A stretch of 64,000 nucleotides of DNA from Virgibacillus aidingensis (GTDB taxonomy: Bacteria; Bacillota; Bacilli; Bacillales; Amphibacillaceae): NCBI RefSeq assembly GCF_010994035.1, contig NZ_WIXN01000001.1:186001-250000 (forward strand), in the 5' to 3' direction. A program made the translations under genes and the position numbers. Under the pieces are notes generated by a model. That model worked only from the letters and a program-made list of their open reading frames with translations, searched no databases and was not told where the DNA came from. Every line of letters begins with the position of its first letter. The stretch's first letter is position 1. Below are positions 44,491-53,794 of this stretch, one piece after another.

Positions 44491-44846
44491 AAAAAAAAGT
44501 CCTCTATAAACACCTGATAATTGTGTTTATAGAGGACGATCCTGACCGCGTTGCCACCTCATTTGAAAAGAAAAAAGTTTTTTTCTTTTCATCTCTATTC
44601 GGATACGGAGCTGTTTATTGTGCAGCTTCCTTGCCTGTGACATAAATATTGCCGTCACCAAACCGGCTGGATGCTTACGTTTGCTCGATATCCTATCCGT
44701 ATAACGGCGGAGCTCCGTGTTTCCATACTATGATTTCCGGAAACCTCTTGTAAGTCCATTCAGTTTACGGTTACGTACCGGAATCCCACCGCCACCGGCT
44801 CTCTAAAACGCACGTTATAAACCTACTTCTCTTACTTAACGATTTA
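44491..44846 (-). ncRNA. T-box riboswitch, tRNA-Trp (proximal copy)
   Basis: A minus-strand leader directly before trpE. Stem I shows AGAGAGCCGGTGGCGGTGGG and a specifier loop reading GAATGGAC-type sequence with codon UGG at 44756-44758 (Trp). The T-box AGGTGGCAACGCGG lies at 44546-44559, and a perfect 15-base terminator stem (44499-44513 with 44523-44537) runs into eight T. Uncharged tRNA-Trp would stabilise the antiterminator. The variable T-box base is C, matching a G discriminator. Confidence 0.9.
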
Positions 44847-44871
44847 TAGTATTTAAGTTTTTCCGTAAAAC

Positions 44872-45125
44872 AAAAAGGCCCCCGCCTTAAAAAAGGACGA
44901 GGGACCGTGGTGCCACCTTTATTAGCTGAATACAGCTCACTTTAGCAATATCAAGCAGGAATGCTTAATATTCGTCTCGTATAACGATGAGACCTGATCG
45001 CCAAAGCCTACTGTTCTATAAGTTCGGTTTGGAAGCTCGGAAGTCCATTCATCTACTGTCCCACACTGATTTTCACCAGCCATCAGCTCTCTTGGAGTGT
45101 TCAGGTAGATTACTCCTCTTCTTCA
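44872..45125 (-). ncRNA. T-box riboswitch, tRNA-Trp (distal copy)
   Basis: A second complete T-box upstream of the first: AAGAGAGCTGATGGCTGGTGA in Stem I (shown as positions about 45070-45092), specifier UGG at 45045-45047 inside GAATGGACTTCC, T-box AAAGGTGGCACCACGG at 44905-44920, and a terminator hairpin at 44872-44906 ending in TTTTTG. Both must read through for trpE to be made, giving a steeper response to tryptophan starvation. Confidence 0.9.
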
Positions 45126-45149
45126 TCGCTTTTATTCGTATTGGAGATT

Positions 45150-45178
45150 ATAATAAAGGAAATTTTCAAAGAAGTCAA
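45150..45178 (-). promoter_or_regulatory. Sigma-A promoter of the trp operon
   Basis: Minus-strand TTGACT (45173-45178) and TATTAT (45150-45155) with a 17-base spacer, 20-30 bases before the distal T-box. An overlapping TATAAT three bases further on is possible. It is the only clear promoter for both leaders. Confidence 0.75.
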
Positions 45179-45467
45179 CCCCTTTCTTATAAAAAAATTT
45201 ATATCTGGTGGCCGGACTGCGCTCACTGCCATAAAGATATGTCATTTGTCGGATTTACCGTATGAGTTTGTAAATGAATGCAAAAAGGTTACAATATACC
45301 TATCTGAAACTTGGCGTACTGATTTGATTGACGAAATGAAAGAATTGATGTTTTTGCTGTCCGGCATCGTATTACCTCTCCTTATTAACAAATTGCACTA
45401 AAACATGCTCTTGTAAGCTGAGCATGGTAACAAAGAGATTTTGCCTTTTAGACAGGAGGAATTTGTT

Positions 45468-46025
45468 GTGAGAGTAGCAGTAAAGGATATATTTACTATC
45501 CCAAATATTTTATCGTATATAAGGATTGTATTAATCCCGCTTTTTGCTTATTTCTACATAACTGCTGTTGAGCCAAGAGATTATTACATTGCTGCACTTA
45601 TTATTTTATTTTCCGGGTTAACAGACTTGCTTGATGGTTTTATCGCAAGGAAATTCAATCAAATTACAGAACTCGGCAAAATTATCGATCCCATTGCAGA
45701 TAAACTGACACAAATGGCCATTATCGTCTGTCTTCTTTTTCAATATGAATACGTTTGGATTCTTATCGTATTATTTGTAGTAAAAGAACTATTTATGGGA
45801 ATCAATGGGCTTGTTCTATTAAGAAGAGGAAAAAGGCTTGATGGTTCCATGTGGTTTGGAAAGGTCTCCACTGCAGTTTTTTATGTTGCTACTTTCCTGT
45901 TAATCGCTTTTCCCGAAATGAACAGCAGTACAGCAGCTGTATTAATGACAGTGACTGGAGCCTTTCTTGCATTATCCTTCGTATTATATATCCCCGTGTT
46001 TTGGAGAATGCATCGGAATGCCTGA
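45468..46025 (+). CDS. CDP-alcohol phosphatidyltransferase (PgsA-like)
   Basis: A 185-residue membrane enzyme that transfers a phosphatidyl group from CDP-diacylglycerol to an alcohol. The family motif DG-x2-AR-x8-G-x3-D-x3-D is complete from DGFIARKF to IIDPIADK. About five helices follow. Length and the start IFTIPNILSYIRI fit phosphatidylglycerophosphate synthase, but a CDP-alcohol cardiolipin synthase cannot be excluded. The start is GTG, about 9 bases past AGGAGG; an upstream in-frame TTG lies before that site. Confidence 0.85.
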   Translation: MRVAVKDIFTIPNILSYIRIVLIPLFAYFYITAVEPRDYYIAALIILFSGLTDLLDGFIARKFNQITELGKIIDPIADKLTQMAIIVCLLFQYEYVWILIVLFVVKELFMGINGLVLLRRGKRLDGSMWFGKVSTAVFYVATFLLIAFPEMNSSTAAVLMTVTGAFLALSFVLYIPVFWRMHRNA

Positions 46026-46240
46026 TTAAGGCAGGTGTTTAATCATCCAGCAGGAAATTCAACAGTAAATATAGTTTCGAGGCGTTCCAACTCATTACGG
46101 CGGGACGAGCATCCAGTGCACTCCCGGATCATTTCGCCGGGAAAAATATTTAGCCCCGGGTACTAAAAAAATTTCTGTTTCAAACAAGCTTTTTTATGCT
46201 ATTTTTATTATATAGGCTTTTTCTGAAAGGATGAGACATA
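46026..46240. other. Intergenic region with a possible dispersed repeat
   Basis: About 46094-46160 reads TTACGGCGGGACGAGCAT followed by CCCGG, CCGGG and CCCCGGG blocks, resembling 35976-36030. Confidence 0.35.
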
Positions 46241-47335
46241 ATGACAAAGAAGAAGGTCGGGGTTGTATTCGGCGGAAAGTCTGCTGAACACGAGGTTTCC
46301 CTTCAATCTGCCAAGAATATCGTGGATGCCATAGACAAAGATAAATACGAAGTCATGTTAATTGGCATTGACAAAGAAGGCAAATGGCATTTGAATGATC
46401 AATCCTCTTATTTATTAAACGCTGAAAATCCAAAGCTGATTCAATTAAATAAATCAAATGAGCATGTTGCCATCGTTCCGGGGGATGAAAACAATCAATT
46501 GATTCATGCGTCCAAATCCGTGCCCCTGGAGCAGCTGGATGTTATTTTTCCGATAGTTCACGGGACACTGGGTGAAGATGGGAGTCTGCAGGGAATGTTC
46601 AGGGCAGCGAATCTGCCTTATGTAGGTTCCAATGTGCTTGGCTCTTCCGTGTGCATGGACAAAGATATAGCAAAAAGGCTGCTAGGTGCAGCCGGAATTA
46701 ACGTTGCCAAAGGTTTGGTCTTTAAAAGAAACAGAAAAAATGAGATTAATTACGAAAAAGCAGTGGAATTTTTGGGTACACCCTTGTTCATTAAACCTGC
46801 AAATCAGGGTTCATCCGTAGGCGTAAGCAAGGTGTATACAGAAGGTGAATTTAAGCAGGGCATTGAATCAGCCTTTGAGTATGATCATAAAATAATTATT
46901 GAAGAAAGCATTGATGGCCGTGAAATTGAATGCTCTGTACTTGGCAATGACGATCCGAAAGCCTCCCTGCTGGGTGAAATTCTGCCGAAAACAGAGTTTT
47001 ATTCCTATGAATCAAAATATATTGATGAAACAGGTGCCGAACTGGCGATTCCGGCTGATCTTACGGAAGAAGAAACGAAGCGGATGCAGGAAGTTGCTGT
47101 CAAGGCCTTCGAGACGCTGGAGTGCGGCGGGCTGGCACGCGTCGATTTTTTCCTGACAAAGGGCGGGGAGATTTACGTAAATGAAGTAAATACACTTCCG
47201 GGATTTACGAAAATCAGCATGTACCCAAAACTTTGGGAAATCAGCGGAATCAGCTATCCCGATTTGATTAATGAACTCATTGAATTGGCTATTCAGCGTC
47301 ATCAGGATGATAACGATTTAAAGAGCAGTGTGTGA
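46241..47335 (+). CDS. ddl: D-alanine--D-alanine ligase
   Basis: A 364-residue ATP-grasp ligase making the D-Ala-D-Ala dipeptide of peptidoglycan. VVFGGKSAEHEVSLQSAKN opens the N-domain with the first-site Glu; VHGTLGEDGSLQG, KPANQGSSVGVSKV and YVNEVNTLPGFTKISMYPK follow. AAGGATGAGAC precedes the ATG. It is a single gene with its own terminator. The VanY-like gene 9 kb downstream is not in the same unit. Confidence 0.95.
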   Translation: MTKKKVGVVFGGKSAEHEVSLQSAKNIVDAIDKDKYEVMLIGIDKEGKWHLNDQSSYLLNAENPKLIQLNKSNEHVAIVPGDENNQLIHASKSVPLEQLDVIFPIVHGTLGEDGSLQGMFRAANLPYVGSNVLGSSVCMDKDIAKRLLGAAGINVAKGLVFKRNRKNEINYEKAVEFLGTPLFIKPANQGSSVGVSKVYTEGEFKQGIESAFEYDHKIIIEESIDGREIECSVLGNDDPKASLLGEILPKTEFYSYESKYIDETGAELAIPADLTEEETKRMQEVAVKAFETLECGGLARVDFFLTKGGEIYVNEVNTLPGFTKISMYPKLWEISGISYPDLINELIELAIQRHQDDNDLKSSV

Positions 47336-47355
47336 AAGAAAAATATAAAGATATT

Positions 47356-47398
47356 GCTGTTAAACCTTGAGATAATCAATGGGGTTTAACAGCTTTTT
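47356..47398 (+). terminator. Terminator of ddl
   Basis: GCTGTTAAACC pairs with GGTTTAACAGC, followed by TTTTT. Confidence 0.85.
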
Positions 47399-47590
47399 GA
47401 TTTCTGGAAGGCTTACACACTTTGGCCGACGGCTGCCAAACAAAATTTAATAAATCTTATTTATACGTGAAAAAACTGATCAAATTTATGTTTGACATCC
47501 ATCAAACCTCATGTTAGATTATTGTTAATAAATATATTTGCACTGCTATTAGATGAATATTAAATGATTAGTTAGGATGTGGTAAAACAA

Positions 47591-48625
47591 ATGGAAAAAC
47601 TGCATAAAAACTTTTATGTTGATCGTTCACCTGTTTACGAATTGTTCATTCTTATGCTTCGTCTGGCAAACTATAAGGATAAGGAAAAAGATACGTACCA
47701 AACGCAGGAAAACGAAAAAATCAATGAGTGGATTGCAGAAAAGCAAAAAGCGCTTCCGGAACATATTGTCGATAAATTAAACGTTTTTTTTCATCCGGAC
47801 AGCTTTTTTGGGTTGGCGATGACGCAGGTGTTCTATCAGATGGATAAATATGACAACATTGAAGAGAGCCTGGAATTACTAAAATCACTGGATGCCAAAA
47901 AAATGATTTCTCTCTTCTTTAACACTGGCCAAAACACGCTGGACGATGAATCTATTATTGATGATCCTTCTAAAGTGCATGATCATGTAAAAGACAGCAC
48001 ATTGCCCCTGAATGAAAAATCCAAGTTATTCTTTCTTTACTTTGATCCGGAAGATACGATGGAGCGATTTATAAATCTAATTCAGTATTGTTATGAAAAA
48101 TTGTATAAGCCAAACGCAACCGAGCTGGAAAATATGCACATGAAGGGTGTTCAAACAATCAAAAAGTTGTCTGTTCACCAGTTAAGCGAAATTATCAGTT
48201 TTGACTCTGATTCACCTGAGAAATTCCCTGAAACTGTTATCATTTTTCCGTCTTATTACCACCGGAATCACTCGATTTTTTCATATGATGTCAAAACAGA
48301 CATTGCTATTTCCATTGCCGGAATGCAATTAATAGAGGATTTAATGGATGGGGCAAATATGGAAGAAAAAGTTATTGAACTTGCCCGTGCCCTGTCGGAC
48401 AGCAAGCGGATTAATATTATTCGTGAGCTTAACAAGGCGCCAAATTATGGATATGAGCTGGCACAGCGACTTAATTTATCCAGTCCGACCATTTCGCATC
48501 ACATGAGTATTTTGTTTAGGCTTGGGCTTGTAACTACATCAAAATATGAAAACAAAATCTATTATGAAGTGAACAAGGATAAATTAAAACAAGCACTTGC
48601 AGAAATGACTGATCTTCTCACCTGA
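47591..48625 (+). CDS. ArsR-type transcriptional regulator with a long N-terminal domain
   Basis: A 344-residue protein. The C-terminal 85 residues form an ArsR-like winged helix (ELARALSDSKRINIIRELNK, GYELAQRLNLSSPTISHHMS, LVTTSKYENKIYYEVN). The N-terminal 250 residues resemble the large ligand-binding domains of DUF5937-type regulators; no enzyme motif is seen. The ATG at 47591 is favoured by AGGATG upstream; a GTG four codons earlier is possible. It precedes an MFS transporter gene and probably regulates it. Confidence 0.8.
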   Translation: MEKLHKNFYVDRSPVYELFILMLRLANYKDKEKDTYQTQENEKINEWIAEKQKALPEHIVDKLNVFFHPDSFFGLAMTQVFYQMDKYDNIEESLELLKSLDAKKMISLFFNTGQNTLDDESIIDDPSKVHDHVKDSTLPLNEKSKLFFLYFDPEDTMERFINLIQYCYEKLYKPNATELENMHMKGVQTIKKLSVHQLSEIISFDSDSPEKFPETVIIFPSYYHRNHSIFSYDVKTDIAISIAGMQLIEDLMDGANMEEKVIELARALSDSKRINIIRELNKAPNYGYELAQRLNLSSPTISHHMSILFRLGLVTTSKYENKIYYEVNKDKLKQALAEMTDLLT

Positions 48626-48865
48626 TTCAAAATTAGGGGGAAGATCGTATTAATCAGGTCCGACATTACATTAGATGGTTATTTAACGAGTGGTTGGACT
48701 TATTTCATATTTAACTTCATCAAAAACACCTCGGCTTATACTTCGATATTCGATAAACATCTAACATGAAGTTCAACTAATTTCATAATTCATGACGTTG
48801 GCATCATCCGGGACGGCGAAGACTTTTCAAGCTTTATATTCAAAAAAGCAGAAGGAAGAGAGAGG

Positions 48866-49024
48866 GTGAAATTTTTGTTTAAATATCATACTGAAATGTT
48901 TAAAAGTATTGCAGAAGGCCGGAAGGAACAGGTAAGGAAAAGTGCAGTCAGCAGAAGGGTGCCCGGGAAACTCCTAAAAAAAAAGAAAGAAAAAGGAAAT
49001 TTAAAATACCAGGAGGTAATTTAA
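48866..49024 (+). CDS. Small basic protein ahead of the MFS gene
   Basis: A GTG-started 52-residue frame about 6 bases past GGAAGAGA, ending exactly one base before the MFS start. It is very basic (KLLKKKKEKGNLK) and without hydrophobic stretches beyond the first few residues. The coupling to the MFS start gives some support that it is translated. No family is recognised. Confidence 0.4.
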   Translation: MKFLFKYHTEMFKSIAEGRKEQVRKSAVSRRVPGKLLKKKKEKGNLKYQEVI

Positions 49025-50254
49025 ATGAAAGCAATTTTTACGAACAAAGACTTTATGCTGTTGTGGGCGGGGTTAACTGTCTCAAGGTTTGGCGTCCGCT
49101 TTATAGACTTGGTAATCATGTGGTTTGTGATTCAGGAAACTGGGTCAGCTCTGGCGCTTGGAGCGACTGTTGTTTGCATCACGTTGCCGACACTCTTATT
49201 CGGTCCCATCGCTGGTGTGCTGGCTGATCGATATGACAAGAAGAAAATCATCGTAATTATGGACTTTTGCAATGGAGCCCTCATACTAACTCTTGCAGCA
49301 TTAATGTTCACCGGAAACCTGTCCATGCTGCTGCTGTATATCCTGGTCATTTCCATGTCCACTGTATCGGCATTTTTCAACCCTGCAGCAAGTGCCAGTG
49401 TACCGCTTCTTATTGAAGAAAAAGATCTGACTCGGGCGAACTCGTTAAATCAATTCAGTCAACAAGGAAGCAATATTACCGGACCGGCTGCTGCCGGCGT
49501 TTTATTGGCGGTCTTCAATAACGAATATGGGATGTTATTGATAGTCGGCGGAACTGCTTTTATAATTTCGGCAATAATGGAAATATGGTTAAAGGTGCCT
49601 CCTGTAAGTGACAGGGAACAAGTTGAAGTTAAATTTATACAGGAATTAAAAGAGGGTTTGCAATTCATTTTGGAGGACAAAAGGCTGCTCATGCTTATTA
49701 TTACCGGAGGAATGATCATTAACTTCTTCCTGGCGCCTCTATCCGTTTACTTTACAATCATGAGTGACAGTATTTTTAATGTCGGTTCGGGCGGACTCGG
49801 AATGTTGAATTAATCGCTTGCAATTGGCGCCTTGGTTGGTTCATTAACAATTATGTTCAATATTTTTAAGGATAGATATAAAACCGCCATTGCAGGGCTG
49901 GTCATGGAAGGGGCCGGACTGGTTTTAATTGGGTCCTTCATGAATTACTATGTAACAATAGCAGCAGTATTTATAATTGGAATGGGCATTTGCTTTGCAA
50001 GTGTCGGGCTGACTACGCTGTATCAGACAATCATCCCCAAGCAGAAAATGGGCAGAGTTATGGGTCTGGTCACTGTACTTCTGACTGTTTCCGTTCCATT
50101 GGGCACTTTGTTTGGATCGATGATCATCGGCTATATTCCAATGTTTGCAATCCTGCTAATATTTGGGGTGATTGTAACATTATCCGGATTGTCTATTATT
50201 ATCATTGCGAGACGGGATAATACATCCATCGGGAAAGAAATTGTACCAGGCTAA
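49025..50254 (+). pseudogene. MFS efflux transporter interrupted by one stop codon
   Basis: The frame would encode a 409-residue, 12-helix MFS transporter of the drug-efflux type (MLLWAGLTVSRFGVRFIDL; motif A in ADRYDKKK). A TAA at 49811-49813 breaks it after residue 262, between GLGMLN and SLAIGALVGS; the same frame then continues without change to 50254. No ribosome site precedes the second part. Reading is otherwise intact, so the mutation is recent, or it is a sequencing error or suppressed stop. AGGAGG precedes the ATG. Confidence 0.8.
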
Positions 50255-50561
50255 GCAGGATACTGACAGATGAAAAGAAAAGTTACTGCTGACGATACAG
50301 CATATGATAGGAAAGAATTGCAAAATGATTAAAAGTGAAGGGGGGAGATAATTAAAAGATTTATCCAGTGTACTTCAGTGAGCAGCTATATCGGCGAAAA
50401 AGCGATCAAGGCACTTCACTGGATACTTATATTTGATATGGGCTAAACCATAATATTCAGTTTTGAAACTATAAATCTTCCTCCAGAAACAAGAGGAAGA
50501 TTTATGAGGGGAATAATAACACATATTTTTCCTTTTCTGCCGGTGCCCGAAACAGTGTTAA
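50255..50561. other. Intergenic stretch with two inverted repeats
   Basis: TATCCAGTG (50362-50370) pairs with CACTGGATA (50417-50425), and ATAAATCTTCCTC (50471-50483) pairs perfectly with GAGGAAGATTTAT (50493-50505). Neither has a T-run. No gene is seen. Confidence 0.4.
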
Positions 50562-50930
50562 GCAAAATCATTTGGGCTTGGCGGAGACACCTTATATGCA
50601 CGCACGTTTGCAGCGTCTCTAGAAAAACTGGAAGAGGGATACTGGCCGGCGTTTAATAATAAGGACATGATCCGTTCCATGGATGATGTCGTTTCCCAAA
50701 ACTATTGGAATGACTGGAGAAAAATTACTTGTCCGACTTTAATTGTCGGCGGGGAAAAAAGCTTCATTTCCCAGGAACTTTTAAAAAAGATGGCAAAAGT
50801 GATTCCCGATGGGAAGTATGCATGTATATCCCGAGCCGGCCACGATGTTCATTTGGAAGCACCATATGAATGGCGCAGTACTGTTGAAAAATATATAAAA
50901 GAAATTTTGCTGAAATCAGCCGGAGAGTAA
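50562..50930 (+). pseudogene. C-terminal fragment of an alpha/beta hydrolase
   Basis: The frame is open from just after a TAA at 50559 and reads ARTFAASLEKLEEGYWPAF, then the acid region CPTLIVGGEKSFISQE and the catalytic His in SRAGHDVHLEAP. The lid and the second half of the fold are present; the oxyanion loop and nucleophile elbow are gone. No ribosome site is placed for the first Met. I read it as a truncated, inactive gene. Confidence 0.7.
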
Positions 50931-51007
50931 TGCCCTCCTGAAGGAACTGCTTCTCATAAGACTGGTTATTACAGCTTATTGGCATGTCCCTTGAGCAGGG
51001 TGTTTCA

Positions 51008-51568
51008 CTATGCATGATACGTGGAGAATTTTTCATTCACCTGAATCCGTTCTTTTTTAGCCGGGACTTCATCAAAATAGCCCATATGAATAAAACCGAC
51101 AATTTTTTCATTATCCAGTACACCTAGTATCTCTTTTACTTTCGGATCATAAATATGCGTATTTGTCTTCCATACCATGCCTAATTGCTGTTCCCAGGCA
51201 AGCAGCCATAAATTCTGGATCATGGAAGCAGTCGCTCCGTAGTTTTCCTCCCAAGCCTTTTGAATTTCCGGTTCTTCCATAATGACAACAAGTATGGCAT
51301 TTGGCTCGTTAAGATAGTCCTCCCGATTTTTCTGTTTATACTCCGGATAGGTGGCGGCCACTTTTTTGGCAAAATCCGGTTTTTGCTCGGAATCGATAAA
51401 TACAAAACGCCAGGGCTGCCTTAATCCGTGGGTAGGTGCCCAAACAGCATCATTCAGTAATTGCAGCACGGTTTCTTCCGTTACTTTTTTATTATTATAC
51501 CCCTTTTTAACCGCCCGCCGCTCACGGATCAATTTGGCCAATTCTGTTTGTTTTTTGAGTTCTATCAT
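51008..51568 (-). CDS. Nitroreductase family protein
   Basis: A 186-residue FMN-dependent oxidoreductase. The N-terminal IRERRAVKKGYNNKKVTEET holds the Arg-Arg FMN phosphate contacts, APTHGLRQPWRF the second FMN loop, and GATASMIQNLWLLAWEQQLG the dimer helix. The substrate is unknown; relatives include YfhC-like putative NAD(P)H nitroreductases. GGAGGAG precedes the ATG. It stands alone on the minus strand. Confidence 0.85.
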   Translation of the reverse strand: MIELKKQTELAKLIRERRAVKKGYNNKKVTEETVLQLLNDAVWAPTHGLRQPWRFVFIDSEQKPDFAKKVAATYPEYKQKNREDYLNEPNAILVVIMEEPEIQKAWEENYGATASMIQNLWLLAWEQQLGMVWKTNTHIYDPKVKEILGVLDNEKIVGFIHMGYFDEVPAKKERIQVNEKFSTYHA

Positions 51569-51789
51569 GAAATTCTCCTCCTGAGACAGATGAATTAATT
51601 GATAATCGTTTTCAATTGAATTGTAAGGGATATCATCACTAAAAGCAAATTAATGCGAATTTCGACAGTTTTCCAATCCGCTAAGTAAGCATAAATATTA
51701 CTGCAAAAAATCATAAAAAAACCTTGATATGTGAAGAGTTTAACGTAATAATAGGGGGGAGAAAATCACTTTAACAAAAAAGCGTTCAG

Positions 51790-51813
51790 TTCATGTGAAT
51801 AACTTCACATGAA
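51790..51813 (+). promoter_or_regulatory. CRP/FNR-type palindrome in the leader of the PTS-IIC-like gene
   Basis: TTCATGTGAA-N4-TTCACATGAA is perfect and contains TGTGA-N6-TCACA, the Gram-positive Fnr/CcpA-independent CRP consensus. It abuts the ribosome site, too close to the start codon for a class II activator site, so it may repress or act as a leader hairpin. Confidence 0.45.
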
Positions 51814-51829
51814 GGAGAGGAGAAAAGAC

Positions 51830-52867
51830 ATGATTTCATTTTTGAAAAGAAAAGGGGTTTCCCTGTCCATTAGGGAATATGTGATTACGGCACTTAGTTT
51901 TATGGCGTTAGGTTTATTTTCTTCATTAATCATCGGGTTGATTATTCAAACGGCCGGGGAACAAATTTTTATTCATTTTGCCCCGGGGCTGGCAAATGCG
52001 CTCATGGAAATGGGCGGTTTTGCCATGGAAAACAAAATTATGGGTGGTGCAATCGGGGTTGCGGTAGCTTACGGGTTAAAAGCCCCGCCTATGGTATTGT
52101 TTTCTGCTTTATTTGCAGGTGCTTTTGGTGCGGAGCTGGGAGGGCCCGCGGGAAGCTATGTCACCGCACTCCTGGCGACGGAGACTGGAAAAATTGTTTA
52201 TAAGGAAACCCGTATAGATATTATCCTTACTCCGCTTACAACGATTATAGCCGCCTTTATTACGGGAAGCTTTATTGGCCCTCCAATTCAAAACTTTATG
52301 ACAGGGTTTGGTGAACTTATTAACTGGTCAACAGAGCAGCAGCCTTTTATCATGGGGATTCTTGTGGCAATACTTATGGGCTGGGCATTAACTGCACCAA
52401 TATCTTCAGCTGCTATTGCGATTATGTTGTCCATGGATGGACTGGCAGCGGGAGCGGCGACGATCGGCTGTGCTGCACAAATGATAGGGTTTGCTGCTTC
52501 CGGCTATCGTGATAATGGGATTGGGGGATTGATGGCACTTGGACTCGGAACATCCATGCTGCAGGTTGCCAACATCATTAAAAAACCGCTGATTATTATA
52601 CCGCCGACGATTGCAGGAATTATGCTTGCCCCAATTGCAACTGTTTGGCTGGGAATGACCAATAATGCTGCGGGTGCGGGAATGGGTACAAGCGGGTTTG
52701 TTGGTCAGATTATGACATTTGAATCCATGGGGTTTTCATGGGGGTTGTTATGGAGCGTACTTTTATTGCATTTCATTTTGCCTGCAGCAATCAGTCTGGT
52801 TGTTTCGGAGTTTTTCCGGAAAAAGGGATGGATTAAGCAGGGGGATATGAAGATTGCATATGAATAA
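51830..52867 (+). CDS. PTS_EIIC_2-type membrane transporter
   Basis: A 345-residue protein with about nine hydrophobic helices, very rich in Gly and Ala. GMGTSGFVGQIMTFES and the PAPMVLF-like APPMVLFSALFAGAFGAE fit the PF13303 IIC family, which stands alone without IIA or IIB domains. Transported substrate unknown. AAGGAGAGGAG precedes the ATG; an ATG 7 codons upstream overlaps a palindrome and is less likely. A TGTGA-N6-TCACA box lies in its leader. Confidence 0.75.
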   Translation: MISFLKRKGVSLSIREYVITALSFMALGLFSSLIIGLIIQTAGEQIFIHFAPGLANALMEMGGFAMENKIMGGAIGVAVAYGLKAPPMVLFSALFAGAFGAELGGPAGSYVTALLATETGKIVYKETRIDIILTPLTTIIAAFITGSFIGPPIQNFMTGFGELINWSTEQQPFIMGILVAILMGWALTAPISSAAIAIMLSMDGLAAGAATIGCAAQMIGFAASGYRDNGIGGLMALGLGTSMLQVANIIKKPLIIIPPTIAGIMLAPIATVWLGMTNNAAGAGMGTSGFVGQIMTFESMGFSWGLLWSVLLLHFILPAAISLVVSEFFRKKGWIKQGDMKIAYE

Positions 52868-53123
52868 ACAAGAAGATAATATAAGGGTCCAAGGCTGAAA
52901 GTGTGTTCTGTCATATGATTTGTGACAAGTTGTGCTGGTCACTGCAAATGCAACAAGAAAGGGAAGGTCTTGCTGCATGCAATGGAAGGCGGGTATGTAA
53001 AGGAAAAGAATTGTTGATTTTTTGTTATAATTATATTTTTATATGTGAGAATTATCACGGCTTCTATAAAAGATTCATATATACTAAGTTCAAGAGTAAG
53101 TATTCCAGTTGGAGGAACCATAC

Positions 53124-53576
53124 ATGACATTTTATGAATTACTTGTATTTATTCATATTTTTTCAGCTATTTTGGGAATGGGGCCCGGATTTGTTATGAC
53201 TTTTGTTGTGAAAAAGGCCGATACAATGACTGAACTGAGACATGCCTATTTTATACGAAACAGGCTCCATATCTTTACGATGGTTGGCGGTACGCTGCTG
53301 CTTATTACAGGGTTATGGATGGGCTCGCTTAATACGCATCTGTTTACCCAAGGCTGGTATATTGTCAGTTTGATACTGTTTTTAATAGCTTTGGCATTTG
53401 GCCCGACCGTTCTGTCTTCGCGTTCAAAGCCTGTGAAGCAGTTGCTGAAGGAACATGAAGGGGATGAGATTCCGGATGAATATTACACCTTATCGAGGAG
53501 ACTATTTTTCTTTGAAAGGATTGAAAATGGTATTTTTCTTGTAGTGATTGCTTTAATGATTTTAAAACCATTTTAA
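53124..53576 (+). CDS. DUF2269-type integral membrane protein
   Basis: A 150-residue protein with four helices (about 3-23, 53-73, 78-98 and 127-147). HIFSAILGMGPGFVMTF and a conserved charged loop (VKKADTMTELRHAYFIRNRLHI, about 30-51) fit the DUF2269 family. Function unknown. TTGGAGGA precedes the ATG and a terminator follows. Confidence 0.75.
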   Translation: MTFYELLVFIHIFSAILGMGPGFVMTFVVKKADTMTELRHAYFIRNRLHIFTMVGGTLLLITGLWMGSLNTHLFTQGWYIVSLILFLIALAFGPTVLSSRSKPVKQLLKEHEGDEIPDEYYTLSRRLFFFERIENGIFLVVIALMILKPF

Positions 53577-53589
53577 AGTCCGGCGGAAT

Positions 53590-53633
53590 AATCCAGTGTT
53601 TGCTTGAATGATAAGCATGCACTGGATTTTTTT
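53590..53633 (+). terminator. Terminator of the DUF2269 gene
   Basis: AATCCAGTG pairs with CACTGGATT, with a short inner stem, followed by TTTTTT. Confidence 0.85.
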
Positions 53634-53794
53634 ACATATTAAGTTTAAAAATTAAGAAACGTGGAATACACATTAAAAACAGAATAATTAAATTAATAGG
53701 AAAATTTACATAGGATGAAATGCCCGTTTTAAGAAACTTCAGCAGTTAAAAAGCCGTTGTGTGCAATGAAAAAAATATATAAAGGAGAATGAGA

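Noticed and set aside
45141-45401. 86-residue plus-strand frame opposite the trp promoter
   Set aside because: It begins inside the trp promoter region, has no domain, and its ribosome site is also the promoter's -10 on the other strand.
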